The notes: generated by a model from the sequence alone, not told the origin. A stretch of 64,000 nt of DNA from Larimichthys crocea (GCF_000972845.2 NC_040033.1:2408344-2472343), one strand, 5' to 3'; positions 12,600 through 24,588 are shown, counted from the stretch's first letter. Translations and numbers: made by a program.

Positions 12600-13085
12600 G
12601 TTTAATTGGCCGTGTTATCTTCATCAGTCGTCTTAAAAAGTTGGCTGGTATTTCTGACTGTCTCTGTGTTAAAGCGCTTCACATGTGCACTGGCTTCCTG
12701 TAACATCTAGAACTGATTTTAAGGTCCTTCCTCCTTATATTCAAACCCCCAATGAGCCGCAGCAAGCTACATTGCTAACTCCCTAGTTAACTATTTGTCT
12801 TGTAGAACACTGCGATCATCTGCTGCTGGTTTATTTACAACAACAGCTAAAGGAAAATCAGGGATGCAACCTTTGTCAATTCCAACCTGAAACTAAGGAG
12901 CACACTGCCTAGAAGATATCAGAGGAGAAGCAGCTCCTAATATTTTAGTTAAAATACTTCAAAATGATCGCTTCACTTTCCTGATACAGGCCCGAAACTC
13001 CTTTCTGCACTTTGCTTCTCACTTATTTTAATGGTTTTAACTGAGTTGATGCTTTCTGTGTATTCATTTTGTTAACTTTCATTCA
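12600..13085 (+). mobile_element. LINE-tail-like fragment, low confidence
   Basis: A disrupted translation around 12680-12740 (TGGCTTCCTGTAACATCTAG, then CTCCTTATATTC) resembles the 'HWLPV' region near the C-terminus of LINE-2/CR1 reverse transcriptases. The rest carries no clear signal. The same segment occurs reversed at about 16650-17230 in the other arm. Confidence 0.35.
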
Positions 13086-13599
13086 TTCAGTGTGTAAAAG
13101 GGTTTGGCCTTCCGATCAACAAACTCTGGATGCTTGTTATTTGGTTGCCACCTCCACAGTTTGTCCGGGTAAGAACTAGTGATGTGTCAGTTGCGACGAG
13201 CCGGTTCAAAGAATAATTTCTATGCTGAAGGTTTTATAGGTTTATCTGCTTTGTGCAGCAGTGTTTGATTATGAGATTGGTGCCAGCAGTTCTACTATGT
13301 TCAAGTTGAAATGGATGGCCAACAATGTCAATCTAAATGATAAGAAATGTACTTCTAAAGTATTTTTCACATTGTACTCCTGTAAATAAGTCTGCAGCTG
13401 TTCCTGTTATGTTAATATAAATCACTACATCCACCACATACATATGTAGTGATGGAATGGAATCTACTGCTGGGAAGTACTGTCATACTTAAAAGTACAT
13501 GTTTTTATCTGCATATCATTGAATATGCATCACATGCATCTGTTTTGATCTTCTTTATTCATGAATATTAATATAGAAACATTTGAATTATAACAAACT

Positions 13600-16160
13600 T
13601 ATATATGCAGTGTGTGTAACCAATTTTGTATAAACTGAATTACAAATAATAACTAATTGATTAATATGGAAGGTGGACCAGAATTAGAAGATACTAAATT
13701 CGACAGGAGCCACGGTCTGAGACAAATAAGGAGACAGACACGAGAATAAACAGTTAGTAGCTCCTCTTTAATTTTTACAGAATCCAAAATTACCCAAACA
13801 TTTAGAAAAATAAAAAAGTAGTGCCCACACTAGAAAATGAAAAAGTGTCCGTTGGGGCCCTAATCTAAAAAAGTTTTTTCAGGTTTTTGTTGTTGTAGTG
13901 TTACTGCAGTTCACCTGTTCCCAGGATCCTTGTAGTGTAATGAAAGTGTGTATGTTTGTGTGAATGGGTGTGTACGTGGATCTCCTCGCCCTCGGTTTCG
14001 GCGGAAGTGGTCTGAACCACATTCAGTCCTCCAAAAAAAACCTGACCTATAGACAGGGTCAGAAAATTTACATCAGCACCATTGTTCTCAGATGCATCAT
14101 AGGGATATTATGTCAAAGATGCACGCCTTTACATCTCTTTCCAACATGAACTTTCATCTGTATTCAAATCTCTGTTTTCGTTGTACAACATTCAGTCTTA
14201 AGTCTTAAGATCATTTATGAGAACTAAACATTAAGTGCTCACCCATTTACCTGCTGTTCATGTGAACAGGGGTCTCTAATACCTGCGGTAAGAACCATTA
14301 GCATTCAAAATATCATTTATCATAACCATATCAGAACCATGTGATAATAAAATAAACAGATACACATTTCGAGTAAAGACTCAGAGGGTATTAAAAGAAG
14401 TGTGATTTTTACTCTTACACTATATAGGCCTATTCATGAAAAGAGGAATGCACCAAAAATTACCCTCTAGTAACTTTAAACTCAGTTGACGTAACTAGAT
14501 GCCTTCAATAAATTACATAGAACAAATAAAATATGTTACATTCATCACAACATATGAAATTACTATATTTTTCCCTTTAAATGGCATTAGGAAAATGTAA
14601 ACACTTCCTCTTTAATATATATTAACATCAGCATGAAATGATAACCACAATGTAAACATAAAATAATAATAAAAACATAAATATTGCACCATTATTCACT
14701 TCAGTTCACTCTCAGCTCTGGACTCCAGTGGGTAAACCGACTTTTTTTCTCCTTTTCACAGGTAAACTCCAGGTTTTCCTCCTGTTTTCTCTCCTCTTTT
14801 AACACGCAGCGGCCCTCGATTCTCTGGCTGAAGTCTGGCTGAGTGTGGCTTGCGTAGCCTCTGATTGGCTGCTGGACTAGGTAACCCCGCGTGGCATAGA
14901 CATATATACATCACATAACCTAATTATATCCTAGACACTCATATACATAGGGACTATACTGCTATATACATAGATACATACATTATACATAGGACACATA
15001 CTATACATAGAACACATATACATAGACAAATATATACATAGACAATATACAAGACACATATACAGAAATATACTACATAGACATATAACTAGACTCTACA
15101 TCAGACATATATTACATAGAATATATACAAGACAATATACATAGGACATACTCATAACACATATACACAAATACTGAACAATACATGACACTATACATAG
15201 ACAACATATACCTTAGACATATATACCACAGCCACATAACATAGACGCCGCATTGAGCGCTGAATCGGTACGTCGAACGTCGCCACCATATTGGATGTGG
15301 GCAGATCTGCCCGTAACACTACATACAGGAAAGGGACGAACTTCATTAAAGCGCCTTTCTACAAAGTTTTTAATTTAATGTCTCTTATTACACCATTACA
15401 CACACACTAATATATCTGGGAACACAAAAAGCGCCACCAAAAACAACGTATTAACTTTTAAAGTGATGATTATAAAATGTTTTACTCGTATGTAAGCCCC
15501 AAACCAACCTATGTACTTTTTCTAATGCTGAGTGTTACAAGCTACTAATGTGGTGTAACAACTGTTACTGTGATGATTATAAATATTGAAAATATTTATA
15601 TTTAACATTTAATCTGTGTCCTATAATACCACACATCCTACATGTGTGTTGACATGAGGGTTTCTGGACAATTAAAGGCCTAACTTTATCTTACACGTGA
15701 ACCCATATATAAATACATATATACACACACACACATACCCCACACAACCAGCCTCTTAGCTGTTTGGATGAAGGTGTTCATACACATTCACAGGCCGTAC
15801 TGGGAGACATATTGGGTTTAGGCCCACATTAGGACGCCTGGTGTATGACAACGGGAGCACTGTTATGGGCCTCCTTAAAAACATTTGATCTTTGCTAACC
15901 TTGTGTCTTTGGCCGGGAAACAGACTGTCATCTCCAACTGCTGTGTTTTTCAGTACTCCGTTACTGTAATCATGGCAAGACAGTACTTCAACCTGGACGT
16001 GTGAGTTTCCTTCCAGGCCCTCTGCACATGGTACATAAGTAGGTACCACAATTACAGATTAATACAGGTATTCCAAACCTAATTAATTATTTACATGAGA
16101 TTCTTTAAATGTACATATATCATACTATTTAATAGACACACACATGATATATATTTTACA
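13600..16160. other. Spacer between inverted-repeat arms, no gene recognised
   Basis: This 2.5 kb lacks the mirror similarity of its flanks apart from short ambiguous stretches at the edges. It contains the ACATAGACATAT satellite and A+T-rich sequence. At 15756-16049 there is a 97-codon minus-strand open frame that I do not recognise and that has no supporting splice or promoter context. I see no confident gene here. Confidence 0.55.
14890..15243. repeat. Degenerate ACATAGACATAT satellite
   Basis: Repeated units close to 'acatagacatata' run through this stretch with irregular length and frequent single-base losses. It lies close to the dyad of the inverted repeat (about 14880-14970). The irregularity could be old divergence or uncorrected sequencing error in a low-complexity tract. 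Confidence 0.75.
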
Positions 16161-19100
16161 GGTCCAAATGTTTCTATATTAATATTTCATGAATAAAAGA
16201 TCAAAAGAGCATGTGATGCATTATTTCAATGATATGCATATTAAACATGTACTTTTAGTATGACAGTAATTCCCAGCAGTAGCATTCCATTTCCATCACT
16301 ACATATGTATGTGGTGTATTTAGTGCTTTATATTAACATAAACAGGGACGTGCAGACTTATTACAAGGTCGTTACATGTGAGAATACTTCGAAGTACATT
16401 TCTAATCATTTAGATTGACGTTGTTGGCCATCCATTTCATCTTGAACATAGAGGAGAATGCTGCGCACCACAATCATATAATCAACACATCTGCCTACAC
16501 AAAGCAGATAAACCTATTAAAAACCTCAGCATAGAAATTATTCTTTGAACCGGCTCGTTCCAACTGACACATCACTAGTTCTTAAAAACCGGACCAAAAC
16601 TATGGAGGTGTGCAACCCAAATAAAAAAGCATCCAGATAAGTCAATCATTCTCCTAGAGGTCTCAAGTTGGGTGATCGGACGCCAAACCTCTTTTTACAC
16701 ACCTGAATGATAATGAACAGTAACAAACTGAAGAACACAGAAAGCATCAACTTCAGTTAAAAAATCCATTTACAATACGTTAGAAGCAAGAAGCAAAGTG
16801 CAGAAAGTGAGTTCAGGCCTTACAGGAAAAGTGAAGCGATCATTTTGAAGTATTTAACTAAAATTATTTCTTGAGCTGGCTTCCCTGATATCTCTAGGCA
16901 GTGTGCTCCTTAGTTTCAGGTTGGGAATGACTAACGGTTGCCATCCCTTATTTTTCTTTAGCTGTTGCTGGTAACTTTAAACCACAGCAGATGATCGCAG
17001 GTTCTTCAAGACAAATAGTTAACAAGGGAGTTAAGCAATGTAGCTTGCTGCTGGCTCATTGAGGGTTTTGAATATACGGAGGAGGACCTAAAATAGTTTC
17101 TAGAGTTACCGGAAGCCAGTGCACAGGTTTGAAGCGCTTTAACAGAGCAGTCAGAAATCCCACCACTTTTTAAGACGACTGATGAAGATAACACTGGCCA
17201 ATTAAACCACGTGCCTTTGGTCTAGGAGGGACATTAACTGAGACCTTATTTGATTCTATTTAGTCTGAAGTCGCTGATTACTTTGTAAGAGCAGTTAGGT
17301 CGATGATATCGGATTTTGTTTTTTTCTCAATAATCTTTTTCTGCAATTGAGCAAACACAGAACAAACTTCCAAATGAATTTAAATATCAGATGGAAATTT
17401 ACTTCCAATTCTCATATTACAAACAAAAAAACAACAAAAAAAAAAATAGTGAAATAGTGACAGAGCAGCAGCAGAGCAGTCCAGAGGAAACACACAGGAT
17501 GATGGTGGACTTGAATTGAGCTGATCTCAGAGCAGTTTCAGACTGCAGCACTGACAGTCATCTCCACATTGTTGGATTCCCTCTGTCAGTCTCTGCTGGA
17601 TGAAGCTCTCCTTCCACTCCACCTCCCAGTAAACATGGCCCAGTCCGAGCTGATGCTGCTGCTTCAACTCTCTGGATCATCAGGACTCAGCTGATCCTCA
17701 CTCGCACCATTTATACTCGCCACTGTGAGAGAAGAGACAAGACAACAGAAGTCATGATCAGTGTTTCCAAGAACTCCCTTCATAGCTGTCAGTCAGTGAT
17801 GCCGCACATCCAGTATAAAGACCCAGCAGGACTTCAGTCCTGTTCAGACCACAAGTGGAAGCGGCGTTGTAGCGTAGCCCGCTTCCTGTCAGCTCTCATG
17901 TTAACGTGTTGGAGTGAACGTCACAGACCTGCAGGCGACTTTGAGCATCAAGTCTGTTGACTCTTGCACATTCACTGAAGCACACAGTGGAAATAACGTA
18001 CTGACAGTCCGAACGCATCATTATGCAGAACACAGAGGCATTCACTGCCACTTTATGATGGATTTACTGTGTTAGGTTCTAGTCACATTTGGCTCAGCAG
18101 GGTTGCTCTGTGCAAAGACCACATGGTCACTAAATGTAATGATGGTTCTTTGCAGGCTTCAGTCAGACTGATCTGGAGCTGTGACAAAGATGAACTGATC
18201 AGTTCTTTGTGTTTGAAATGAGAGAACAAACACTTTGAGATCAGATCTGATGGTCTGACAGTTTGATGAATGAGGATCACTGTCTCTGTACTCTTGTGAT
18301 GCTGTCAGCTGTATCAGAGCTTATTTCCGTAGACATGAACACAACAACAACAGTCGTCTTCACATCAACTCAAACACATGATCACAACGAGCTTCTGGCT
18401 CATCTGATTGGCTGACTGTTCTCTCTCTCTCTGTCTTTCTGTCCAATCCTGAAGCCTGTCACCGTTCTCCTCTCACCAGCTTCACTGAGGAAGCAACAAC
18501 TGAGAAGGTCGAGGTTTACAGGAAATACTGGTCTGTGCTTTGATACTAACTGTGTTTAGTACAATACTGCTGAGACCAGCATGGGACTGACTCCAACCCT
18601 CTACTGACCTCAGAGTCCTGCAGACTGCAGTGTGGACTCTCCTGAAAATGACACAGCAGCTTACATCTGATGCTGCAGGTGTTTTCTCAGTCAAGTCCAG
18701 CTCTGTCAGATGGAGGGGTGGGACTTCAGAGCTGAGGCCAGAGAAGCACAGCTGATCTCTGACAAACTGCGCCGCCACAACCTGAATAAAGAATAAATGA
18801 TGTAACTTTAGAAGACATGTTGAAATCATCAATGTTTAATCATCTGAAAAGTGAAGAAGGTTTAAAATGTAGTTTGAGTTGAAATACATTATTTTTTATT
18901 TATTTATTTTGTATTATGATTTATTTCAACAAGAACATGATGAGGAATACGAGTTAAAACTTTAAGAGTTCACAGTGAATATCCAGTGTATTTTTCTTGT
19001 TATATTCAGGGTTTAAATGTGCAGCTCAACATTGCTCTGCCACAGTTAATGGACTAAACAACAGAAGAAAAAATAGACTTTAGCATTCAGATACTCAGTG

Positions 19101-20965
19101 TGGATCAGTATAATATCAGCCTGATGTCTGCAGTTTAGTGTACCACAACTTTCACATCATGTAGTAAAATATATAATAATAATAAACAAAAAATAATCTC
19201 ATACAAGTTAAAGAAAGTTAAAAAATGCTGTAACTGACCTCAGAGCTCCAGTCTGAGTGTGGACTCTTCAGAAAATCACAAGCAGCTTCACTCCTGAATC
19301 CTGCAGCTTGTTTCCACTCAGGCTCAGCTCTGTCAGATGGGAGGGGTTTGGACTTCAGAGCTGAGGCCAGAGAAGCACAGCTGATCTCTGACAAAACTGC
19401 AGCGCCACAATCTGAATAAAAATAAATAATGTAGATAAAATGGATAGTATGACGTGACATCATCTCATAAATGTCAAGCCATCTACAGAAATCATCCAAA
19501 TGGTCAGCACACATTAATAACCATAAGTCAACACTAATAACTGCTGATCTCAGACAAGTCTGTATGATCCTATGATACTGATCTATCTCGGTCTCTCAAT
19601 GTGTGTGTGTTCTGAAGGTTAAATATCAATAATCAGACATCATTGTAAAAAACTTTGATCAACAAGAAACTAGAAAAATATTTTCATTTCAGCAAATAAC
19701 TTGATCAATATAAAACAAATATGAGTTCAGAGGATCTCCAGTATACAGATGTGACAATTTACCAACATCATAAACATTCATTACTTTAACAACTAACAGA
19801 AGACTTTTTCTACAGTTTTCTTTAAGAAACACGTCTTTGTGACTGCAGCTAAATTTAACACAAAGATGAAAATATGAACAAAAGAGACTTCACAGACTTC
19901 CGTGTCCTTTTCCTATATAAACGGCTGTGCCAGTTACAGGGCTCTATTTAAAAAAAATAAAAGGCTTGAGTGACTCTTTTCCTACGTGGTCAAATGATTG
20001 TTGTTGTTATCAATGCATACACATTGTCCATAGACAAAAACTAACCATGAGGTCAAAGATTGTTATCCTTGTTAAGCTTGATCAATCTGTCTTTTCAGAC
20101 CAACAGGAGCTCTTCAGTCACACAGTCCCACCTCTTGTTCAAGTCTGAGTTAATCAGAACAGCTAATAAATTCATTATACAATTCAAGATGGACTATTCT
20201 TGATACTAGCTGGGCTAGGTGCCAGCTTATTATTGTTCTGATACTTAAACAAACCATAATTTAGGATGTCTCATCAAGCAAATAAATTATCTAAATTCTA
20301 AAATTATGGGACCACAAAAAAAATGGCTTTAACAACAACTTTATGAATGTAAGTTATGTTTGAACATAAAATTAGGTTCTGTGGAGTCATTTTTGCAGTT
20401 CAGGAAAAATCTGTTAAAAAGCGTTTGTTAAAACGCGCCCTCTTAAATTATTGTTGCTTTTCATTTATGAAGGAAATTACTATGAAATCTATTCTGAATA
20501 GGGATTGAATTAAGAAAGTCGTTTACAAACAAGATTCTCTCCTTTTTTATTATGGTGGTGACGTTATATGACACACCTCTCATGGACGGTGTGGTCTTTA
20601 AAGCAGAATTGTTTGTGGCTGTTAATGGCTGAGACTAACAGTTTTCTGACCACACACTTGGTATGTTTTTTGAACCCTATGTTTACATGATTTTGTTTGG
20701 GCAAACTTCAACCCAGAGTTTATGCTTCAGTAATTAAATGGATATCACCGTGTTTGCCAAATGTTTAAATTAAAACTTATATCAGATCTACATAGTAAAC
20801 AGAGGAACTGACCCCAGAGTATCCAGTCTGCAGTTGTGGACTCTCCAGAAAATCACACAGCGCTTCACTCCTGAATCCTGCAGCTTGTTCCAACATAGTT
20901 TCCGCTCTGTCAGATGAGAGGGGTTGGACTTCAGCCGCGAGGGCCAGAGAGCACATAGTTGAATC
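16160..20965 (-). repeat. Right arm of the large inverted repeat
   Basis: Reverse-complement copy of 8985-13600 that ends at the N run. Indels relative to the left arm are frequent and often fall in short homopolymers; for example, the block at 20480-20590 against 9345-9460 differs by repeated single-base gains. The arm ends inside the counterpart of LRR exon 2, exactly where the gap begins. Confidence 0.85.
18610..20965 (-). pseudogene. Inverted copy of NLR LRR exons
   Basis: Three LRR exon copies lie on the minus strand: about 18610-18783, 19239-19411 (173 bases instead of 174) and 20811-20965 (cut by the gap). Signature peptides such as [12 protein letters not shown] appear, but each copy changes frame internally. 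No NACHT exon accompanies them in the window. They are either a truncated inverted duplicate or an assembly duplicate of the left-arm exons; nothing suggests an independent working gene. Confidence 0.75.
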
Positions 20966-20995
20966 NNNNNNNNNNNNNNNNNNNNNNNNNNNNNN
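20966..20995. other. Assembly gap (30 N)
   Basis: A run of 30 N separates an LRR exon fragment from the 45-bp repeat array. The sequences on the two sides belong to unrelated genes, each cut off at the gap, so the join may not be genomic. Confidence 0.98.
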
Positions 20996-23900
20996 CCCCC
21001 CCTTCCAAAGACAGGGGTGCGGAGGCGCTTGGATGGATAGCTAGGCACCTGGGGCTGCTGGGTTGAGGCTGCTTGGATAGATAGCTAGGCACCTGGGGCT
21101 GAGGGTTGGGCTGTTGGATGGATGCTAGGCACCTGGGGCTGCTGGGTGGGTAGCTGGGCACCTGGGGCTGCTGAGGTTGAGGCTGCTTGGATGGATAGCT
21201 AGGCACCTGGGGCTGCTGAGGTTGAGGCTGCTTGGATGGATAGCTAGGCACCTGGGGCTGCTGAGGTGGGTAGCTGGGCACCTGGGGCTGCTGAGGTTGG
21301 GGCTGCTTGGATGGATAGCTAGGCACCTGGGGCTGCTGAGGTGGGTAGCTGGGCACCTGGGGCTGCTGAGGTTGAGGCTGCTTGGATGGATAGCTAGGCA
21401 CCTGGGGCTGCTGAAGTGGGTAGCTGGGCACCTGGGGCTGCTGAGTTGGGCTGCTTGGATGGGTAGCTGGGACCTGGGGCTGCCTGAGGTTGGGCTCTTG
21501 GGTGGATAGCTAGGCACCTGGGCTGCTGAGGCTGTAGCTCGGCCACTGAGTTGGGGCTGCTGAGGAGGGTAACTGGGCGCCTGGGGCTGCTGAGGTGGGC
21601 TATGTGACACTGGGGCTGCTGATGGTGGGGCTGCTGGGTGGATAGCTGGCACCTGGGGCTGCTGAGGTGGAGGCTGCTCGGTGGATAGCTAGGCACCTGG
21701 GGCTGAGTTGTAGCTGGCACCTGGGTGCTGAGGTTGGTGCTGCTTGGGTGGATAGTAGGCACCTGGGGCTGCTGGTTGGCTGCTTGGATGGATAGCGGCA
21801 CCTGGGCTGCTGAGGTTTGGGCTGCTTGGATGGATGCTGGGCCCTGGGGCTGCTGAGGTTGAGGTCGTTGGATGAGCTGCGGCACATGGGGCTGCTGAGG
21901 TGTAGGCTGCTTGGAGGGTAGCTGGGCACCTGGGGCTGCTGAGGTTGAGGCTGCTTGATGGATAGCTGCGGCACCTCGGGCTGCTGAGGTGAGGCTGCTT
22001 GGATGGCTAGCTGGGCACCTGGGGCTGCTGAGGTTGAGGCTGCTTGGGTGGATAGCTGGGCACTGAGGCTTGGGGCTCTGAGGTTGAGGCTGCTTGGATG
22101 GATAGCTGGCCACTGAGGTTGGGCTGCTGAGGTTGAGGTGCTTGGAGGATAGCTGGGCATGAGGTTGGGGCTGCTGAGGTGGGTAGCTTGGCGCACTCGG
22201 GCTGCTGAGGAGGTGCTTGCCTGAGGTTGAGGCTGCTTGGGTGGATAGCTAGGCACCCTGGGGTGCCTGAGGTTGAGGTGCTTGGGGGGATAGCTAGGCA
22301 CCTGGTGCTGACTGGGTTGAGGCTGCTTGGATGGTATAGCTAGGCACCTGGGGCTGCTGAGGCTGGTAGTGGCGCCACCTGAGGTTGCGGCTGAGGAGCG
22401 GGTAACTGGGGCCTGGGGGCTGAGGTGATAGCTAGGCCCCTGGGGCTGCTGAGGTGGCAGGCTCTGGGTGGATAGCTAGGCACCTGGGGCTGCTGAGGTG
22501 GTAGCTGGGCACCTGGGGCTGCTGAGGTTGGTGCTGTGGGGTGGATAGCTGGGCACCTGGGCTGCTGAGGTTGAGGCTGCTTGGTGGATAGCTGGGCACC
22601 TGGGGCTGCTGGGTTTGAGGCTGCTTGGATGGATAGCTGGGCCCTGGGGCTGCTGAGGTTGAGGCTGCTTGGATGGATAGCTGGGCCACCTGGGGCTGCT
22701 GATGTGAGGCTGCTTGGATGGATAGCTGGGCCCCTGGGGCTGCTGAGGTTGAGGCTGCTTGGATGGATAGCTGGGCACCTGGGGCTGCTGAGGTTGAGGC
22801 TGCTTGGATGGATAGCTGGGCACCTGGGGCTGCTGAGGTTGAGGCTGCTTGGATGGATAGCTGGGCACCTGGGGCTGCTGAGGTTGAGGCTGCTTGGATG
22901 GATAGCTGGGCACTGGGGCTGCTGGAGTTAGGCTGCTTGGGTGGATAGCTGGGCCACTGAGGTTGGGGCTGCTGAGGTGGGTAGTTGGCGGCCTGGGGTG
23001 CTGGCAGGTGCTGGCCACTGAGGTTGAGGCTGCTGCGATGGATAGCTAGGCACCTGGGGGCTTTGAGGTTGAGGCTGCTTGGGGGGATAGCTATGCACCT
23101 GGGGCTGCTGAGGTTGAGGCTGCTTGGGGGTAGCTAGGCACCTGGGGCTGCTGAGGTTAGGCTGCTTGGGGGGATAGCTAGGCACCTGGGGCTGCTGAGG
23201 TTGAGGCTGCTTGGGTGGATAGCTAGGCACCTGGGGCTGCTGAGGTTGAGGCCGCTTGGGGGTAGCTAGGCACCGGGCTGCTGAGGTTGAGGCCGCTTGG
23301 GGGGATAGCTAGGCACCTGGGGCTGTGAGGTTGAGGCTGCTTGGGTGGATAGCTAGGCACCTGGGGCTGCTGAGGTTGAGGCCGCTTGGGTGGATAGCTA
23401 GGCACCTGGGGCTGCTGAGGTTGAGGCCGCTTGGGTGGATAGCTAGGCACCTGGGGCTGCTGAGGTTGAGGCCGCTTGGGTGGATAGCTAGGCACCTGGG
23501 GCTGCTGAGGTTGAGGCCGCTTGGTGGATAGCTGGCACCTGGGTGCTGCGGTGAGGCCGTTGGGTGGATAGCTGGCACCTGGGGCTGCTGAGGTTGAGGC
23601 GCTTGGTGGATGTAGGCACCTGGGGTGCTGAGGTTGGGCCGCTTGGGGGGTAACTGGGCACCTGGGGCTGCTGAGGTTGAGGCCGCTTGGGTGGGTAACT
23701 GGGCACCTGGGGCTGCTTGGAGGGATAGCTAGGCCGCTGAGGGTAGCTAGGCACCTGTTGTCTGAAGAGCTTTTTCATAACTGGTGGCTGCTTGGGCAGA
23801 TAGCGTGGCATCTGGGGCATCTTGAGCTTGTAGAAAGTCTGCTGGGGCCTGTAGCGTGGAACCTGCGGCTGCTTGGGCCGGTAGCAGGAACCTGCGGCTG

Positions 23901-24436
23901 CTTCTGCTGGGGAGGCTGCTTGGCAGGTACTAGGAACTGAGGCTGCTTCGCTGGGGCTTGTAGCTAGGAACCCGAGGCCGACTGCTAGACTGTGATATCC
24001 TGTAAGGATAGGTGACATTACTTCAATCCCAACAGACTAAGATGGGTTTTAGTATTTCAATTTAGGTTAATAACGAGTTGCGTCTACTTGCCGCATTTGG
24101 AAATGAGCCTGAAGCACTCCATGAAGAGTCGTATCCAGGATTTAAGCCACTTGAATCCGGTCGGTTGCCTGCAACTGGCACATCCTGTCCTCCATACTTG
24201 TCAGCAGATCCAGTACTTTGAGCTGTGGAGTAAATATTTTAGTCATTGCTTACCAATTAAGCATCTCTTAATATATTAAACTCACCATTTGCTTGATGTC
24301 TTCCTAAAGCTAGCAAGGACAACAGCAACCATCTGTAGAAGACATCAAATTAATATCCTTGAATAATGACTTGAACAAACATAAAAAAACAAAACAAAAC
24401 AACTTACCTTAAGAGAAACCTCATGGCTCCAGCCAT
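20996..24436 (-). CDS. Secreted Pro/Gln-rich repeat protein, probable zona pellucida-like, 3' part missing
   Basis: Minus-strand exons with GT-AG borders and consistent phases are 24436-24408, 24332-24286 and 24222-24088, then 23999 down into the gap. The first two encode a clear signal peptide (MAGAMRFLLRWLLLSLLALG). Exon 3 encodes a Gly/Ser-rich linker. Exon 4 begins with QPQVPRYRP-type sequence and passes into about 60 copies of a 15-residue unit, KQPQPQQPQVPSYPS. Fish egg-envelope ZP proteins carry N-terminal Pro/Gln/Tyr repeats of this style behind a signal peptide, so an egg-envelope protein is my best guess. No ZP domain is visible because the gene stops at the N run. Frameshifts occur early in exon 4 and throughout the array. 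Another secreted proline-rich protein is possible. Confidence 0.5.
21010..23720 (-). repeat. 45-bp coding minisatellite, about 60 units
   Basis: The plus-strand unit is GATAGCTAGGCACCTGGGGC followed by TGCTGAGGTTGAGGCTGCTTGGATG, which is 45 bases or 15 codons on the minus strand. Subtypes differ at GGATGG/GGGTGG/GGGGGG and GGCTGC/GGCCGC, and form local blocks: GGCCGC units cluster at 23250-23700 and GGATGG units at 22620-22910. Units between about 21450 and 22620 are littered with one- and two-base deletions, while neighbours at 21180-21420 and 22740-22910 are clean. This suggests uneven consensus quality. Confidence 0.92.
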
Positions 24437-24540
24437 AGTTGTAGGCCAATGAAGCAGCACACAGTCACTTCAATCAGCTCCTACCAAACCACACAACTGA
24501 ACTAGGCTGAAAACAATACATGACTGAGCTAGTTGGAGCT

Positions 24541-24588
24541 CTTTATAAGGGGCTCTCTCTTTCCTTGCTGATTAACTGGACACAGGTG
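24541..24588 (-). promoter_or_regulatory. TATA box and E-box upstream of the repeat-protein gene
   Basis: On the minus strand CCTTATAAAG (24541-24550) lies about 105 bases upstream of the ATG at 24436, a normal TATA distance with a short leader. CACCTG (24583-24588), an E-box core, lies about 35 bases further upstream. Vertebrate zona genes are regulated by FIGLA through an E-box, which fits, but E-boxes are common and this is inference. Confidence 0.5.

Larger units (their letters stand above)
8985..13600 (+). repeat. Left arm of a large inverted repeat
   Basis: The sequence from LRR exon 2 to about 13600 recurs in reverse complement at about 16160-20965. Matching landmarks include the LRR exons, the 3' region near 11400, the block 'aacatttgaccgg'-like tracts around 12600-13080, and the pair at 13438-13585 and 16185-16330. 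The arms resemble each other closely but differ by many one- and two-base indels. The left arm has an extra 28-base tandem copy near 10200-10250 (TGATTTCTGTAGAAGGCTGA) that the right arm lacks. Limits are by eye. Confidence 0.85.

Noticed and set aside
15756..16049. 97-codon minus-strand frame in the palindrome spacer
   Set aside because: Product not recognised and no exon signals. It may be a decayed element and is left uncalled.
21177..23531. Plus-strand open frames across the 45-bp array (LLGWIARHLGLLRL-type)
   Set aside because: They are the antisense of the Pro/Gln repeat. Signal peptide, splice sites and TATA box all support the minus strand only.
21010..23720. Regularly spaced repeats that could suggest a CRISPR array
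   Set aside because: Units are contiguous 45-bp tandem copies with no unique spacers, encode a peptide, and the genome is vertebrate.
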